Shown here: positions 34,350 to 43,319 of the stretch, piece after piece
Numbering within the stretch: the stretch's first letter is position 1
Layout of the letters: the number at the start of each line of letters is the position of its first letter
Origin: Collinsella sp.
GTDB lineage: Bacteria > Actinomycetota > Coriobacteriia > Coriobacteriales > Coriobacteriaceae
Direction: 5' to 3'
DNA length: 64,000 bases
Assembly (NCBI GenBank): GCA_019414245.1
Contig: DXMK01000007.1
Coordinates: 124,001 to 188,000, forward strand
The notes under the pieces: generated by a model
The model's database searches: none
What the model was told of the DNA's origin: nothing
The model's input: the letters and a program-made list of their open reading frames with translations, nothing else
Made by a program: the position numbers and the translations under genes

Positions 34350-34440
34350 GGGCGATGCAATCTTTACGCAAATGTAAGCAAATGTTCACACGTCAACAAT
34401 TGACGAACACCATGTTACCGATTGTGGCTCCGGTGACGAG

Positions 34441-35775
34441 TTAGTCCTCCATGCCGAGGTCGATCGTCGTGCCTTCGAACACCTTGTTAACGGTGCGGAC
34501 GGCGCACATCTTGCCGCACATGGTGCAGGTGCCCTCGGTGGCGGCGGGGGATTCTTCGTAGCGTTTCTTGCCGGTGACCGGGTCGAGAGCACACTTCCAC
34601 ATGGCATCCCAGTCGAGCTTGCGGCGTGCCTGGCCCATCTTGTCGTCCATGTCGCGGGCGTGGGGCACCTTTTTGGCGATGTCGGCGGCGTGTGCGGCGA
34701 TCTTGGTGGCCATGAGGCCGTCGAGCACATCCTGGGCGTTGGGCAGGCATAGGTGCTCTGCCGGTGTCACGTAGCACAGGAAGTCGGCACCGGAACTGGC
34801 GGAGATGGCGCCGCCGATGGCGGCGGTGATGTGGTCGTAACCCACGCCGATATCGGTCACCAGCGGCCCGAGCACATAGAACGGAGCATTGTGGCACAGG
34901 CGCTTCTGCAGTTTCATGTTGGCGGCGATCTCGTCGAGCGCCATGTGACCCGGGCCCTCGACCATGACCTGGACGCCGGCGGCCCAAGCGCGCTTGCACA
35001 GCTTGCCCAGCTCGATCATCTCAGCGGTCTCGGTGGCGTCGTTGGAGTCGTAGAGGCAGCCCGGGCGGCAGGAGTCGCCGAGCGAAATCGTCACGTCGTA
35101 CTCGTGGCAAATCTCGAGCAACTCGTCGTAGAACTCATAGAATGGGTTCTCGTTACCGGTGACCTCCATCCAGCCAAACAGCAGTGAGCCGCCACGGCTC
35201 ACGATGTTCATGAGGCGGCCGGTCTCCTTAAAGGTCTTGGTGACCGACTTGTTTATGCCGCAGTGGATGGTCATAAAGTCCACGCCGTCCTCGGCATGCG
35301 CGCGCACGACTTCGAACAGGTCGTCCTTGGTGAGCTTGACCAGCGGCTTTTCCATGTAGCCGATGGCGTCGTACATGGGGACGGTGCCTACCATGAGCGG
35401 CGTCTCGTCGATGAGCTGCTGGCGGAACTGACGTGTCTTGCCCGAGTTGGAGAGGTCCATGATGGCGTCGGCGCCAAAGTCCTCGGCGATCTTGACCTTC
35501 TTCCATTCCTCGGCGGCATCGGCCTTGTCGCCCGAGATGCCCAGGTTCACGTTGACCTTGGTGGACAGGCCCTCGCCGACACCAAAGGCGCGCATGCCCT
35601 TTTTGATATGCACGATGTTGGCGGGAATGGCGATGCGGCCGTCGGCCACGCGCTCGCGGATGTACTCGGGGTCGCGATGCTCGCGCTCGGCGACTTCCTT
35701 CATCTGCGGCGTGATCTGCCCGGCGCGGGCGAAGTCGATTTGCGTGACGAGCTTGGGCTCGGTCTGTGTGCTCAT
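34441..35775 (-). CDS. thiC: Phosphomethylpyrimidine synthase
   Basis: Radical-SAM enzyme that turns aminoimidazole ribotide into HMP-P for thiamine. It has 444 residues, the short form common in anaerobes. The start at 35775 (MSTQTEPKL) has AAGGGAG upstream. GDSCRPGCLYDSNDATE and VEGPGHMALDEI are family motifs. The Fe-S motif near the C-terminus is CTMCGKMC (Cys-x2-Cys-x3-Cys), as I recall for the short clostridial type. A TPP riboswitch occupies the leader. Confidence 0.96.
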   Translation of the reverse strand: MSTQTEPKLVTQIDFARAGQITPQMKEVAEREHRDPEYIRERVADGRIAIPANIVHIKKGMRAFGVGEGLSTKVNVNLGISGDKADAAEEWKKVKIAEDFGADAIMDLSNSGKTRQFRQQLIDETPLMVGTVPMYDAIGYMEKPLVKLTKDDLFEVVRAHAEDGVDFMTIHCGINKSVTKTFKETGRLMNIVSRGGSLLFGWMEVTGNENPFYEFYDELLEICHEYDVTISLGDSCRPGCLYDSNDATETAEMIELGKLCKRAWAAGVQVMVEGPGHMALDEIAANMKLQKRLCHNAPFYVLGPLVTDIGVGYDHITAAIGGAISASSGADFLCYVTPAEHLCLPNAQDVLDGLMATKIAAHAADIAKKVPHARDMDDKMGQARRKLDWDAMWKCALDPVTGKKRYEESPAATEGTCTMCGKMCAVRTVNKVFEGTTIDLGMED

Positions 35776-35784
35776 TGGCACGGC

Positions 35785-35877
35785 TCCCTTCGTTGGCATT
35801 ACCCATATCAGGTTTGCGGGTCAGGGCGGGCGCGCCCAGTCTCAGCCTGCCGTCTTGTCCTGCAAGCTCCCCGTTTA
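35785..35877 (-). promoter_or_regulatory. TPP riboswitch (THI box)
   Basis: Reading the minus strand: GGGGAGC, then GGCTGAGA, then ACCTGATATGGGTAATGCC and AACGAAGGGA. These are the conserved THI box blocks in order. It ends at the thiC ribosome-binding site, so control is probably by blocking translation start. Confidence 0.95.
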
Positions 35878-35890
35878 TGTGGTGGGCTCA

Positions 35891-35921
35891 AGTATAGCCT
35901 GAATGGGTACGATTGGGCCAA
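35891..35921 (-). promoter_or_regulatory. Putative thiC promoter
   Basis: Minus strand TATACT (35896-35891) as -10, with TTGGCC (35921-35916) 19 bases upstream as a poor -35. It would place the RNA start about 12 bases before the riboswitch. Confidence 0.4.
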
Positions 35922-35946
35922 CGAGCGTGCCTGTGGGGAGGCGAAC

Positions 35947-36462
35947 ATGGAAGACAAGCATCTATATCGAGAGACGCAATGGGATGTATCGGCCGAGGAA
36001 AGCCGTGCGCACCATGGCCTTGTCGCGATTGGTTTTGCGGTGCTTGCCGTGCTGGTGATTGCCTTTTGTATCTGGACGTTTGGCGGTCGCGGCGGCGCTG
36101 CCTGGGAGTTTGAGGCCGACGATGCCCTGCCGATCATGACAGTGAAGGTCGCGGGCGGCAATACCGTTGCCGCGCCGGGCGACTATTGGTATCCGCGCAA
36201 CGAGTTTGTGCAGTTGCAGCTGAGTGGCGGATCCATTCCTGGTGAAGAGATCGAGCGCGTGACCTTCGATGCGTCGCTTAAGACGCTGTCGGTCGAGCTC
36301 AAAGATCAAGGGGATGTGCCCACGACAATGGATATCGCGCTGACGGAATGGCGCCTGGAGCCCCCGTCGGGCGTCAAGGTGTCCGAGGTGGAGCATGTCA
36401 AGATTACCTATCAGGACGGCTCGACAAATGAAATTGCCAAAGCCGACGGCTTGGCGGAATAG
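35947..36462 (+). CDS. Single-pass membrane protein of unknown function
   Basis: I do not recognise this 171-residue protein. A charged N-terminus of about 25 residues precedes one strong membrane segment (LVAIGFAVLAVLVIAFCIWTF, about 27-47), followed by an outside domain of about 120 residues rich in beta-strand pattern and acidic residues. GGGGAGG lies before ATG 35947. The frame stays open far upstream but that part runs opposite thiC and lacks a start signal. It is divergent from thiC. Confidence 0.7.
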   Translation: MEDKHLYRETQWDVSAEESRAHHGLVAIGFAVLAVLVIAFCIWTFGGRGGAAWEFEADDALPIMTVKVAGGNTVAAPGDYWYPRNEFVQLQLSGGSIPGEEIERVTFDASLKTLSVELKDQGDVPTTMDIALTEWRLEPPSGVKVSEVEHVKITYQDGSTNEIAKADGLAE

Positions 36463-36502
36463 ACGCCGTGCCTAGGCAGCACATTCAAAAGTAGCGGTGA
36501 TC

Positions 36503-37312
36503 CTACAAGGCCTGTTCGTTCAGGAAGACCAGAGTGTTTTTATTTGAAAGCTCGGGAAAGTGACGATAACCAACGTCGAACGCGGTGAGCCCGCTTACAT
36601 CCTCGAGCTTGTTTTCTGCCATCCAGCGCACCATGGAGCCGCGCGCCTTTTTGCTGGCTGTCGAGCGCTGGATGGGCTTGCCGTTGCGGACACCTTCGCC
36701 AAAGAGACAAGTGACGGTTGTGGCGTCGCCTGCGAGATGGGGTAGAACGGCCTTGGCGTACTCCACACTGGCAAGGTTGACGATCGTGGTGTTAGAGCCC
36801 GCCGGAGCGATGGCCCGTGCGAGCTTGTCGCTCCAAAACGCGTAGAGGTCTCGGGCATCGTCAACGGCGAGCTTCGCGCCCATCTCCAGCCGATACGGTT
36901 CGACGGCATGAAAGGGACGAACGCACCCGTAGAGGCCGGAGAGGATCCACAGATGGTCTTGCAGCCATGCGAGCTGCGTGGAATCCATCACCTCGGGTGC
37001 CATGCTCTGGTATTGAATGCCGTGATAGGACATGACGGCAGGGGAGAGGTGACGGGCGAGTGCGGGATTGTCGAGATCGCCGCTTTTCAGGATGGGCCCG
37101 AACTCATGCAGTGTGTTGAGGCAAGGTCCCAGCAGTTTGTCACTCACGTTCCACAGCGCCTGCAGGCCGCCGCTGCCTTCATTCCGCTCGATATCTAGCA
37201 GTGCGCGGTGGAGGCGAGCCGTCTCGCGCACAAAGGGTGGGATGCCCAGGACTTCAAAAGCATCTTGGGCCGCGCGCATCTGCTTGGCGGGCGAAATGAT
37301 GACCTGCAGCAT
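36503..37312 (-). CDS. yaaA: YaaA family peroxide stress protein (UPF0246)
   Basis: YaaA lowers free iron during peroxide stress in E. coli and binds DNA. This protein has 269 residues from the ATG at 37312 (GGAGAG upstream). The N-terminal MLQVIISPAKQMR is diagnostic (family IISPAKTL), as are GLYGCVRPFHAVEPYRLEMG, NLASVEYAKAV and RSTASKKARGSMVRWM. It is the last gene of a minus-strand pair with the M18 peptidase, with a long hairpin between them. Confidence 0.9.
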   Translation of the reverse strand: MLQVIISPAKQMRAAQDAFEVLGIPPFVRETARLHRALLDIERNEGSGGLQALWNVSDKLLGPCLNTLHEFGPILKSGDLDNPALARHLSPAVMSYHGIQYQSMAPEVMDSTQLAWLQDHLWILSGLYGCVRPFHAVEPYRLEMGAKLAVDDARDLYAFWSDKLARAIAPAGSNTTIVNLASVEYAKAVLPHLAGDATTVTCLFGEGVRNGKPIQRSTASKKARGSMVRWMAENKLEDVSGLTAFDVGYRHFPELSNKNTLVFLNEQAL

Positions 37313-37332
37313 GGACTCTCCTCTGCCAAAAA

Positions 37333-37398
37333 AGTTGCGGTGGAATACGGTCTGTTTTGGCCGTTTATGGGCCAGTTTAGTCCGTAATTCACCGCAAC
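37333..37398. repeat. Imperfect palindrome, family shared with 58232-58302
   Basis: Arms of about 25 bases (37333-37357 and 37374-37398) pair in about 20 positions, with an inner TGGCC/GGCCA hairpin. The ends AGTTGCGGTG and CACCGCAACT are identical to those of the element at 58232. Confidence 0.8.
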
Positions 37399-37412
37399 TG
37401 ATGAAGGGTGGA

Positions 37413-38810
37413 TTAGGCTCGCTCGATGAAGGCTTTGTAGCCGCGGTAGGCCTCGTAGATATCGGCCTTGTTGGCGACCTCCCACAGGGCGTGCATGGAC
37501 AGGACGGCAACGCCGGAGTCGATGACGTTCATGCCATACTTGGCCATGATGTAGGCGATGGTGCCGCCACCGCCCGCGTTGACGCGACCGAGCTCACAGG
37601 TCTGGAAGTCCACGCCGGCCTCGTCCATGATGTCGCGGACGAGGGCCACGTACTCGGCATCGGCGTCGTTGGAACCGCCCTTGCCGCGGCTGCCCGTGTA
37701 CTTGTTAAAGCACAGGCCACGACCCATAAAGGCGGCGTTCTTCGTCTCGAACTTGCCGGCATAGCCCGGGTCGAAACCGGCGGACACGTCGGAGGAGAGC
37801 ATGCGGCTGCGGGCGAGCGCGCGGCGCAGGGCCAGCGGGCTATCCTCGCCGGCGAGCGTCATGATCTCGGCGACGGTGTTCTCGAAGAAGCGGCTCGTCA
37901 TACCGGTGGCACCCACGGAGCCGATCTCCTCCTTATCGACGATGAGCGTGATGCTCGTGCGCTCCACGTTGGTGACGTTGATCTGGGCGAGCATGGAGGG
38001 GTAGGCACAGACGCGGTCGTCATGGCCATAGCCCAGAATCATGGAGCGGTCGAGGCCCATGTCGCGGGCGGGGCCGGCGGGCACGACCTCGATCTCGGCG
38101 GAGAGGAAGTCCTCCTCCTCGACGTCGTACTGCTCCTTGAGGATATCCAGGAACATCTGCTTGACGGGCTCCTTGGGGGCGTCCTTGTCGTCCTCATCGA
38201 ACTTGACGGGGCGGCCGCCCACGATCACGTCGAGAATCTCGGCATCGACGGCGTCCTTGGCAGGCTTGGACATCTGCTCGCTCGAGAGGTGGATCAGCAG
38301 GTCGGAGATGGTAAAGACCGGGTCGTCCGCCTTGTCGCCGATATTGATGTCGACGGTGGTACCGTCCTTTTTGCAGATGACGCCCACGAGTGCGAGCGGG
38401 GAGGCCACCCAGTGGTAGCTCTTGACGCCACCGTAGTAGTGCGTGTCGAGGTAGGCCATGTCGCCGGCCTCGAAGGCGGGGTTCTGCTTAAGGTCTAGGC
38501 GCGGCGAGTCCACGTGGGCGCCCAGGATGTTAAAGCCCTGCTCGAGCGGGGCGTTGCCCAGGTTGACGAGCATGAGGTCCTTGCCGTGATTGGCGGCGTA
38601 CACCTTGTCGCCTGCCTTGAGCTCGCGGCCTTCGGCGATCACGGTCTCCAGGTCGACGTATCCCGCCTCCTCGGCCATCTTGATGCCGGTCTTGACGCAC
38701 AGGCGCTCGGTCTTGTTCTCGCTCAAAAACTGCTTATAGCCGCGGCAAAGCTCCTCGAGCTCCTCGACTTGCTGTGGCGTGTACTTTTTCCATGCGCAGG
38801 GACGCTCCAT
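37413..38810 (-). CDS. M18 family aminopeptidase
   Basis: Zinc-dependent aminopeptidase of the M18 family (aspartyl or aminopeptidase I type), 465 residues, cytoplasmic. Metal and catalytic residues are visible: GAHVDSPRLDLK (first His and Asp), DKEEIGSVGATGM (Glu-Glu), SADVSAGFDP (Asp) and the C-terminal VLSMHALWE (His). The start at 38810 has AAAGGAG 7 bases upstream; longer frames lack support. M18 enzymes form dodecamers and trim acidic or neutral N-terminal residues. Confidence 0.92.
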   Translation of the reverse strand: MERPCAWKKYTPQQVEELEELCRGYKQFLSENKTERLCVKTGIKMAEEAGYVDLETVIAEGRELKAGDKVYAANHGKDLMLVNLGNAPLEQGFNILGAHVDSPRLDLKQNPAFEAGDMAYLDTHYYGGVKSYHWVASPLALVGVICKKDGTTVDINIGDKADDPVFTISDLLIHLSSEQMSKPAKDAVDAEILDVIVGGRPVKFDEDDKDAPKEPVKQMFLDILKEQYDVEEEDFLSAEIEVVPAGPARDMGLDRSMILGYGHDDRVCAYPSMLAQINVTNVERTSITLIVDKEEIGSVGATGMTSRFFENTVAEIMTLAGEDSPLALRRALARSRMLSSDVSAGFDPGYAGKFETKNAAFMGRGLCFNKYTGSRGKGGSNDADAEYVALVRDIMDEAGVDFQTCELGRVNAGGGGTIAYIMAKYGMNVIDSGVAVLSMHALWEVANKADIYEAYRGYKAFIERA

Positions 38811-38976
38811 GACGCAGGCTCCTTTCGGATCGATCGTGCTGGTTGATGTACCGTGAGCCATCGTATCACGCGCGGGCTCACGGTGGCGGGGGAGCTTTAT
38901 GTGAGGTGGCCGCGGGGCGGGGAGCGTGTAAACTGGAGTGAGCAAACCGTGCCCAGCCCAAAGCGAGGTATTTAAT

Positions 38977-41727
38977 ATGTCTGACAAGCGCCGCACTTTT
39001 GCCGTTATCGACGGCAACTCGCTCATGCACCGCGCCTTTCACGCCGTGCCGCCGACCATGAACGCGCCGGACGGTCGCCCCACCAACGCGATCTTTGGCT
39101 TTCTGAACATGTTTCTTAAGATGATCGATGCCTTTAACCCCGACGGTGTGGTCGTGGCGTTTGACAAGGGTAAGCCGCGCGTGCGCATGGAGATGCTGCC
39201 GCAGTATAAGGCGCAACGCCCGCCCATGGACCCCGATCTGCATGCGCAGTTCCCTATGATTAAGGAGCTGCTCACCGCGCTCAACGTGCCGATTCTGCAG
39301 TCCGAGGGCTGGGAAGGCGACGATATCCTGGGTACTATGGCGCGCCTGGGCGAGCAGGCCGGCTGTGACATGCTGCTGGTGACCGGTGATCGCGACATGT
39401 ATCAGCTTGTTACCGAGCACGTCAACGTGGTCTCGACCCGTAAGGGCCTGTCCGACGTTGCGATTATGACGCCCGAGAGCGTGGATGACTTGTATCACGG
39501 CATTACGCCGGCGCTCGTGCCCGACTTTTATGGTCTGAAGGGCGACGCGTCCGACAACATCCCCGGCGTGCCGGGCATCGGTCCCAAAAAGGCGAGTGCG
39601 CTCATCGCACAGTACGGCAGCTTGGACGAGGTCATCGCGCATGCCGACGAGGTCAAGGGCAAGATGGGTGAAAACCTGCGTGCACACATCGACGACGCGC
39701 TGCTGAGCCGTAAGGTGGCGACCATCCGCACCGATGCGCCCGTTGAGCTCGATTTTGAGGCGACGTCCTTCCCGGCGTTTTCTGCCGATGAGGTTTCCGC
39801 GGCGCTGGGTACGCTTGGTATCACCGCCATGCAGAACCGTTTCTTGGCGCTGATTGGCGGCGAGGGCGGGGCTGCTGCTGCCTCCAGTGTGTTTGAGATA
39901 CCTGCGATGGTTCGTGCAGCCGCCGGCGAAGCTGACGCGCTTGGTGCCGTTGCGGCTGAGGTCTCCCGCGCGATTGATGCCGACGAGTGGGTTGCCGCCG
40001 TGGTGGACGACGACAAGGAAGAGGGCGCGCTCTTTGGACTGACGCGCACGCTGTGGCTGGCGACGTCCAAGGGCCTGTTCGCGCTCGAGGAGGGCGACAG
40101 CTGTGCGGCGGCTGAGGTTGAGGGCTTCAACTTCGTCCACGGCGTGATTGCCGGCGTGCTCGCGCGTCTGTTTATGGAGGGTCGCGTGGCGAGCCCGGAT
40201 ATGAAGGCGCTGTTGCACGAGCTTTCGCCCATCGATTCTTCTGAGCCCGAGCTTATGGACCCGCTGGCAGTCGATTCCACGCGCATCTTCGATACCGTGG
40301 TTGCCGCCTACCTGCTGGATTCCGACCGCTCCGAGTTCGATGAGGCGTATCTGGCCGATACCTATCTGCAGATGGCGCTGCCTGCGGCGCGCGGTGCAGA
40401 GGGTGCCGGCGAGGACGCCCCCGCGCCCGCCGCTCGCACGGCGGCCTTAACGCTGGCGCTGGTCGCACCGCTGCGCGACCGCATGGCCCGTGAGAACGCC
40501 ACCAACGTGTTCGACGGCATCGAGATGCCGCTTGTGCCGGTGCTTGCCAAGATGGAGCGCGCGGGCATGCTCGTAGACCCCGACCGTCTGCATAGTCTGT
40601 CCGAGGGCCTGGCGACTCAGATTGCCGAGGTCGAGCGCAGCATTCGTGACCTGGCGGGTGACGAGACCTTTAATATTGGCAGTCCCATGCAGCTGTCGCA
40701 TGTGCTCTTTGATGTGATGGGGCTTCCGACCAAGGGCCTCAAGAAGACTAAGCGCGGCTATTATTCGACCAACGCCAAGGTGCTGAGTGACCTTGCCCGC
40801 GACCACGAGATCGTGCGCCTGATTTTGGACTGGCGTGAGAAGTCCAAAATCAAGTCCACCTATCTGGACACGCTGGGCCCGCTACGCCGTGGTGACGGTC
40901 GTGTGCACACTACGTACAACCAGACCATCACAGCAACGGGGCGTCTGTCCTCGAGCGACCCGAACCTGCAGAACATCCCGACGCGCTCGGAGCTGGGTCG
41001 TACCGTCAAGACGGCGTTTTCGGCAGGCGAGGGAAGCGTCTTTTTGGCGGTGGACTACTCGCAGATCGAGCTGCGTCTGCTGGCGCATCTCTCGGGTGAC
41101 GAGCACTTGGTGCGCGCCTTTAACGAGGGCGAGGACTTCCATGCCGAGACGGCGGCGCGCGTGTTTGGTGTGCCGGTGTCCGAGGTAACGCCCGACTTGC
41201 GCAGTCGCGCCAAGGCCGTGAACTTTGGCATCGTGTATGGCCAGCAGGCCTACGGCCTGTCGCAGTCGCTGCATATCTCGATGGCCGAGGCACGCGACAT
41301 GATCGACCGCTACTACGAGGCCTACCCGGGCGTGCGCACGTTCCTCGACAACGTGGTGGCACGCGCCAAGCAGACGGGCTACGCCGAGACCATGTACGGC
41401 CGCCGTCGTCATATTCCGGAGCTCAAGGCCAAAAACCCGCAACTCCGCGGCTTTGGCGAGCGCACGGCCATGAACCATCCCATGCAGGGAACCGCCGCCG
41501 ACATCATCAAGATCGCGATGGCCCGCGTAAGCCGCCGCCTGGAAGAAGAGGGCTTTGCCGCCCACATGATCCTGCAAGTGCACGACGAACTGGACTTTGA
41601 GTGCCCCATCGACGAAGTCGAGCGCCTAACCACCATGGTCCGCGACGTCATGGAGCACGTAGTAGACCTCCGCGTCCCCCTAATCGCCGAAGCCAGCACC
41701 GGCATAACCTGGGCCGACGCCAAATAG
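38977..41727 (+). CDS. polA: DNA polymerase I
   Basis: Repair and primer-removal polymerase of 916 residues. The N-terminal 5'-nuclease domain (about 1-290) has FAVIDGNSLMHRAFH and EGWEGDDILGTMAR. The middle domain keeps the position of the 3'-5' exonuclease but lacks its DxE metal motif (VSRAIDADEWVAAVVDD), so proofreading is probably absent. The polymerase domain has motif A DYSQIELRLLAHLSGD, motif B RSRAKAVNFGIVYGQQAYG and motif C ILQVHDELDFE. ATG 38977 has GAGG 8 bases upstream; TAAACT (38929) may be its -10. Confidence 0.96.
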   Translation: MSDKRRTFAVIDGNSLMHRAFHAVPPTMNAPDGRPTNAIFGFLNMFLKMIDAFNPDGVVVAFDKGKPRVRMEMLPQYKAQRPPMDPDLHAQFPMIKELLTALNVPILQSEGWEGDDILGTMARLGEQAGCDMLLVTGDRDMYQLVTEHVNVVSTRKGLSDVAIMTPESVDDLYHGITPALVPDFYGLKGDASDNIPGVPGIGPKKASALIAQYGSLDEVIAHADEVKGKMGENLRAHIDDALLSRKVATIRTDAPVELDFEATSFPAFSADEVSAALGTLGITAMQNRFLALIGGEGGAAAASSVFEIPAMVRAAAGEADALGAVAAEVSRAIDADEWVAAVVDDDKEEGALFGLTRTLWLATSKGLFALEEGDSCAAAEVEGFNFVHGVIAGVLARLFMEGRVASPDMKALLHELSPIDSSEPELMDPLAVDSTRIFDTVVAAYLLDSDRSEFDEAYLADTYLQMALPAARGAEGAGEDAPAPAARTAALTLALVAPLRDRMARENATNVFDGIEMPLVPVLAKMERAGMLVDPDRLHSLSEGLATQIAEVERSIRDLAGDETFNIGSPMQLSHVLFDVMGLPTKGLKKTKRGYYSTNAKVLSDLARDHEIVRLILDWREKSKIKSTYLDTLGPLRRGDGRVHTTYNQTITATGRLSSSDPNLQNIPTRSELGRTVKTAFSAGEGSVFLAVDYSQIELRLLAHLSGDEHLVRAFNEGEDFHAETAARVFGVPVSEVTPDLRSRAKAVNFGIVYGQQAYGLSQSLHISMAEARDMIDRYYEAYPGVRTFLDNVVARAKQTGYAETMYGRRRHIPELKAKNPQLRGFGERTAMNHPMQGTAADIIKIAMARVSRRLEEEGFAAHMILQVHDELDFECPIDEVERLTTMVRDVMEHVVDLRVPLIAEASTGITWADAK

Positions 41728-41760
41728 GGAAGTGCCCACAACCCTAAAGTAACCAAACCA

Positions 41761-41794
41761 GAAGGGGGCTCCTTGCCAACAAGGAGCCCCCTTC
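41761..41794 (+). terminator. Hairpin after polA
   Basis: GAAGGGGGCTCCTTG (41761-41775) and its exact complement (41780-41794) flank a 4-base loop. Only GTTC follows, so the T-run is poor. Confidence 0.75.
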
Positions 41795-41863
41795 GTTCAA
41801 TTAAATTCAGCCTAAGTATCTAGACACTCAAGACGCCATCTAGGCGGCAAACAAGTAAACCTA

Positions 41864-41992
41864 GGGCCTGGCCGGGCGGCACAGGTTAACTTTTCGTAGA
41901 TTCCGCACGCAAAGAAAGCCACTTAATGTGGCTTTCGTCTTGCGCAGGACCTGACCGAGCGAAAAGTTATCCTGTGCCGCCCGGCCAGGCCC
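41864..41992. repeat. 33-bp inverted repeat with nested hairpin
   Basis: Left arm 41864-41896 and right arm 41960-41992 pair at 32 of 33 positions. The 63-base centre holds a second perfect hairpin, GAAAGCCAC-TTAAT-GTGGCTTTC (41914-41936). It lies between the convergent polA and HAD genes. Confidence 0.9.
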
Positions 41993-42002
41993 GATGGGAC
42001 GG

Positions 42003-42830
42003 CTACCGGGCCGCCAAGATAGCGTCGATGAGCGTCAGTACGCCCCCGTCGTTGTTGCTCGGAATGCGCCACTTGGCGTGCGCGTTCATGTGCTCCTCGG
42101 CATTGTCCACGATAAAGCTGTGTCCGACGCGCTCCAGCATGGGGATATCGTTGTAGGTGTCGCCCACGGCGGCAGCATCGGCAATATCGATGCCCAGGTG
42201 CTCGCACAGGTGCGCGACGCCGGCGCCCTTGTCGACGCCCAGGTTCATAAAGTCGATCCACTCGCGCCCGGCGTTGGTGACGTAGAGCTTGTCCGAGAAC
42301 TCGGGGCTATAGGTCTCGCGGAAAGCGGGTTCGGCGTCGTAGCCTGGGAAGAAGACCGAAATCTTGTTGGACTCGAAATCAATGCCCTCAAAGCTGTCGA
42401 CGTAGTTGATTGTGTTGTAGTAGACGCTGATCTCGTCGTGGTATTGATGGTCGCGGGCAAGCACGTAGAACTCGTCGAAGCAGCACAGGACGGGGACAGC
42501 GCGAGGATCCTCCGAGGCACGGCTCAAGACCTGCTGATACAGCTCCACGTCAATATTGCTCTTATAGATATAGCTGCCGCGATAGATCACGCACGCTCCG
42601 TTATCGGGACAAAAAGCGAGGCGGTTCTTAATGCCCTCGAACATCTCTTCGAGCTTGGGGGCGGGACGTCCGCTGGCGGGGCAGAATACGATGCCTGCGT
42701 CGGCGAGCTTGTCCAGACGCTCGTCGAGACCCTGGGGCAGCACGCGATCGTCGGTCAGCAGCGTCTTGTCCATATCGACGGCGAGAATCTTAATGTTGCC
42801 GATGTTGGCGTCCGATTCGTAAGTTTGCAT
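42003..42830 (-). CDS. HAD-superfamily phosphatase, Cof type
   Basis: Cytoplasmic HAD hydrolase of 275 residues, type IIB cap (Cof/YbiV-like), usually acting on sugar phosphates or FMN-like compounds. Motif I is VDMDKTLLTD, motif II the Ser in PASGRPAP, and motifs III/IV are the Lys in VDKGAGVAHL and GDTYNDIPML. The specific substrate cannot be told. It starts with a run at residue 1-13 that precedes the domain, so a start at a later codon is possible. Confidence 0.87.
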   Translation of the reverse strand: MQTYESDANIGNIKILAVDMDKTLLTDDRVLPQGLDERLDKLADAGIVFCPASGRPAPKLEEMFEGIKNRLAFCPDNGACVIYRGSYIYKSNIDVELYQQVLSRASEDPRAVPVLCCFDEFYVLARDHQYHDEISVYYNTINYVDSFEGIDFESNKISVFFPGYDAEPAFRETYSPEFSDKLYVTNAGREWIDFMNLGVDKGAGVAHLCEHLGIDIADAAAVGDTYNDIPMLERVGHSFIVDNAEEHMNAHAKWRIPSNNDGGVLTLIDAILAAR

Positions 42831-42940
42831 AAAAATGCGCCTTTCGTTTCGAGATTGTTTCAGACGTTATAACCATCAACTAGTAGTCGAGCGTATTTTC
42901 GCAGGAATGGTGCGTATTTGCACTGCAATTCACAAACTAA

Positions 42941-42955
42941 TGAAAAAACTTTTCA
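42941..42955. promoter_or_regulatory. Palindrome upstream of the argG promoter
   Basis: TGAAAA-AAC-TTTTCA, perfect 6-bp arms, 18 bases before the -35 box. It resembles an ArgR-type box (TGAAT..ATTCA) only loosely. Confidence 0.4.
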
Positions 42956-42973
42956 GAAATTTGAATTTGTCGC

Positions 42974-43001
42974 TTGCGCAGCGTGCACTTTATCGTAATA
43001 T
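42974..43001 (+). promoter_or_regulatory. Putative argG leader promoter
   Basis: TTGCGC (42974-42979), 16 bases, TAATAT (42996-43001). RNA would start near 43008 and carry a leader of about 375 bases before argG. Confidence 0.5.
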
Positions 43002-43104
43002 AGCGAACATCGAAAACGGGGACGGCAAAAGAGCCGTTTACCGAGGAAAAGGTACCGTTTGCGATATTTGAATTGCGCCCGGCGATACGTGAAAGGAGAG
43101 GCAG

Positions 43105-43179
43105 ATGCAGTTCGTAAAGATCATCACCACTGCAGACAATGCCATCCGACGCCAGCGCGCAATTTCCCGACGACGATAA
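43105..43179 (+). CDS. Arginine-rich leader peptide of argG
   Basis: A 24-residue reading frame with an excellent ribosome-binding site (GAAAGGAG, about 9 bases before the ATG). Residues 15-24 read RRQRAISRRR: six arginines among the last ten residues, four of them coded by CGA, usually rare in high-GC genomes. It lies 205 bases before argG, an arginine biosynthesis gene. This is the classic design of a leader peptide for ribosome-mediated attenuation: ribosomes would stall at the Arg codons when charged tRNA-Arg is low. I know of no named leader that matches it. Confidence 0.72.
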   Translation: MQFVKIITTADNAIRRQRAISRRR

Positions 43180-43319
43180 CAATCGTCTCTGTCCGCATGG
43201 GGCGCAATGCCTCAACAGAGTCATTTTGAGGTCGTTGGGTTTAAGCACGACATAGCCGCATGTTTCTAGGGCATGCCTGTGATGCATTCTGCTGAATAAC
43301 CTGATATTTCACGGTTTTT
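43172..43319 (+). promoter_or_regulatory. Possible attenuator structure between leader peptide and argG
   Basis: Three overlapping stems can form in turn: GACGAT/ATCGTC (43172-43177 with 43182-43187), CTCTGT/ACAGAG (43187-43192 with 43215-43220) and CCTCAA/TTGAGG (43210-43215 with 43226-43231). The first covers the last Arg codons. A weak terminator-like hairpin, AACC-TGA...TCA-C-GGTT followed by T's, ends at 43319. The alternatives exclude each other. Confidence 0.45.

Noticed and set aside
35263..35946. Upstream extension of the single-pass membrane protein
   Set aside because: It runs opposite thiC and the TPP riboswitch; ATG 35947 has its own GGGGAGG.
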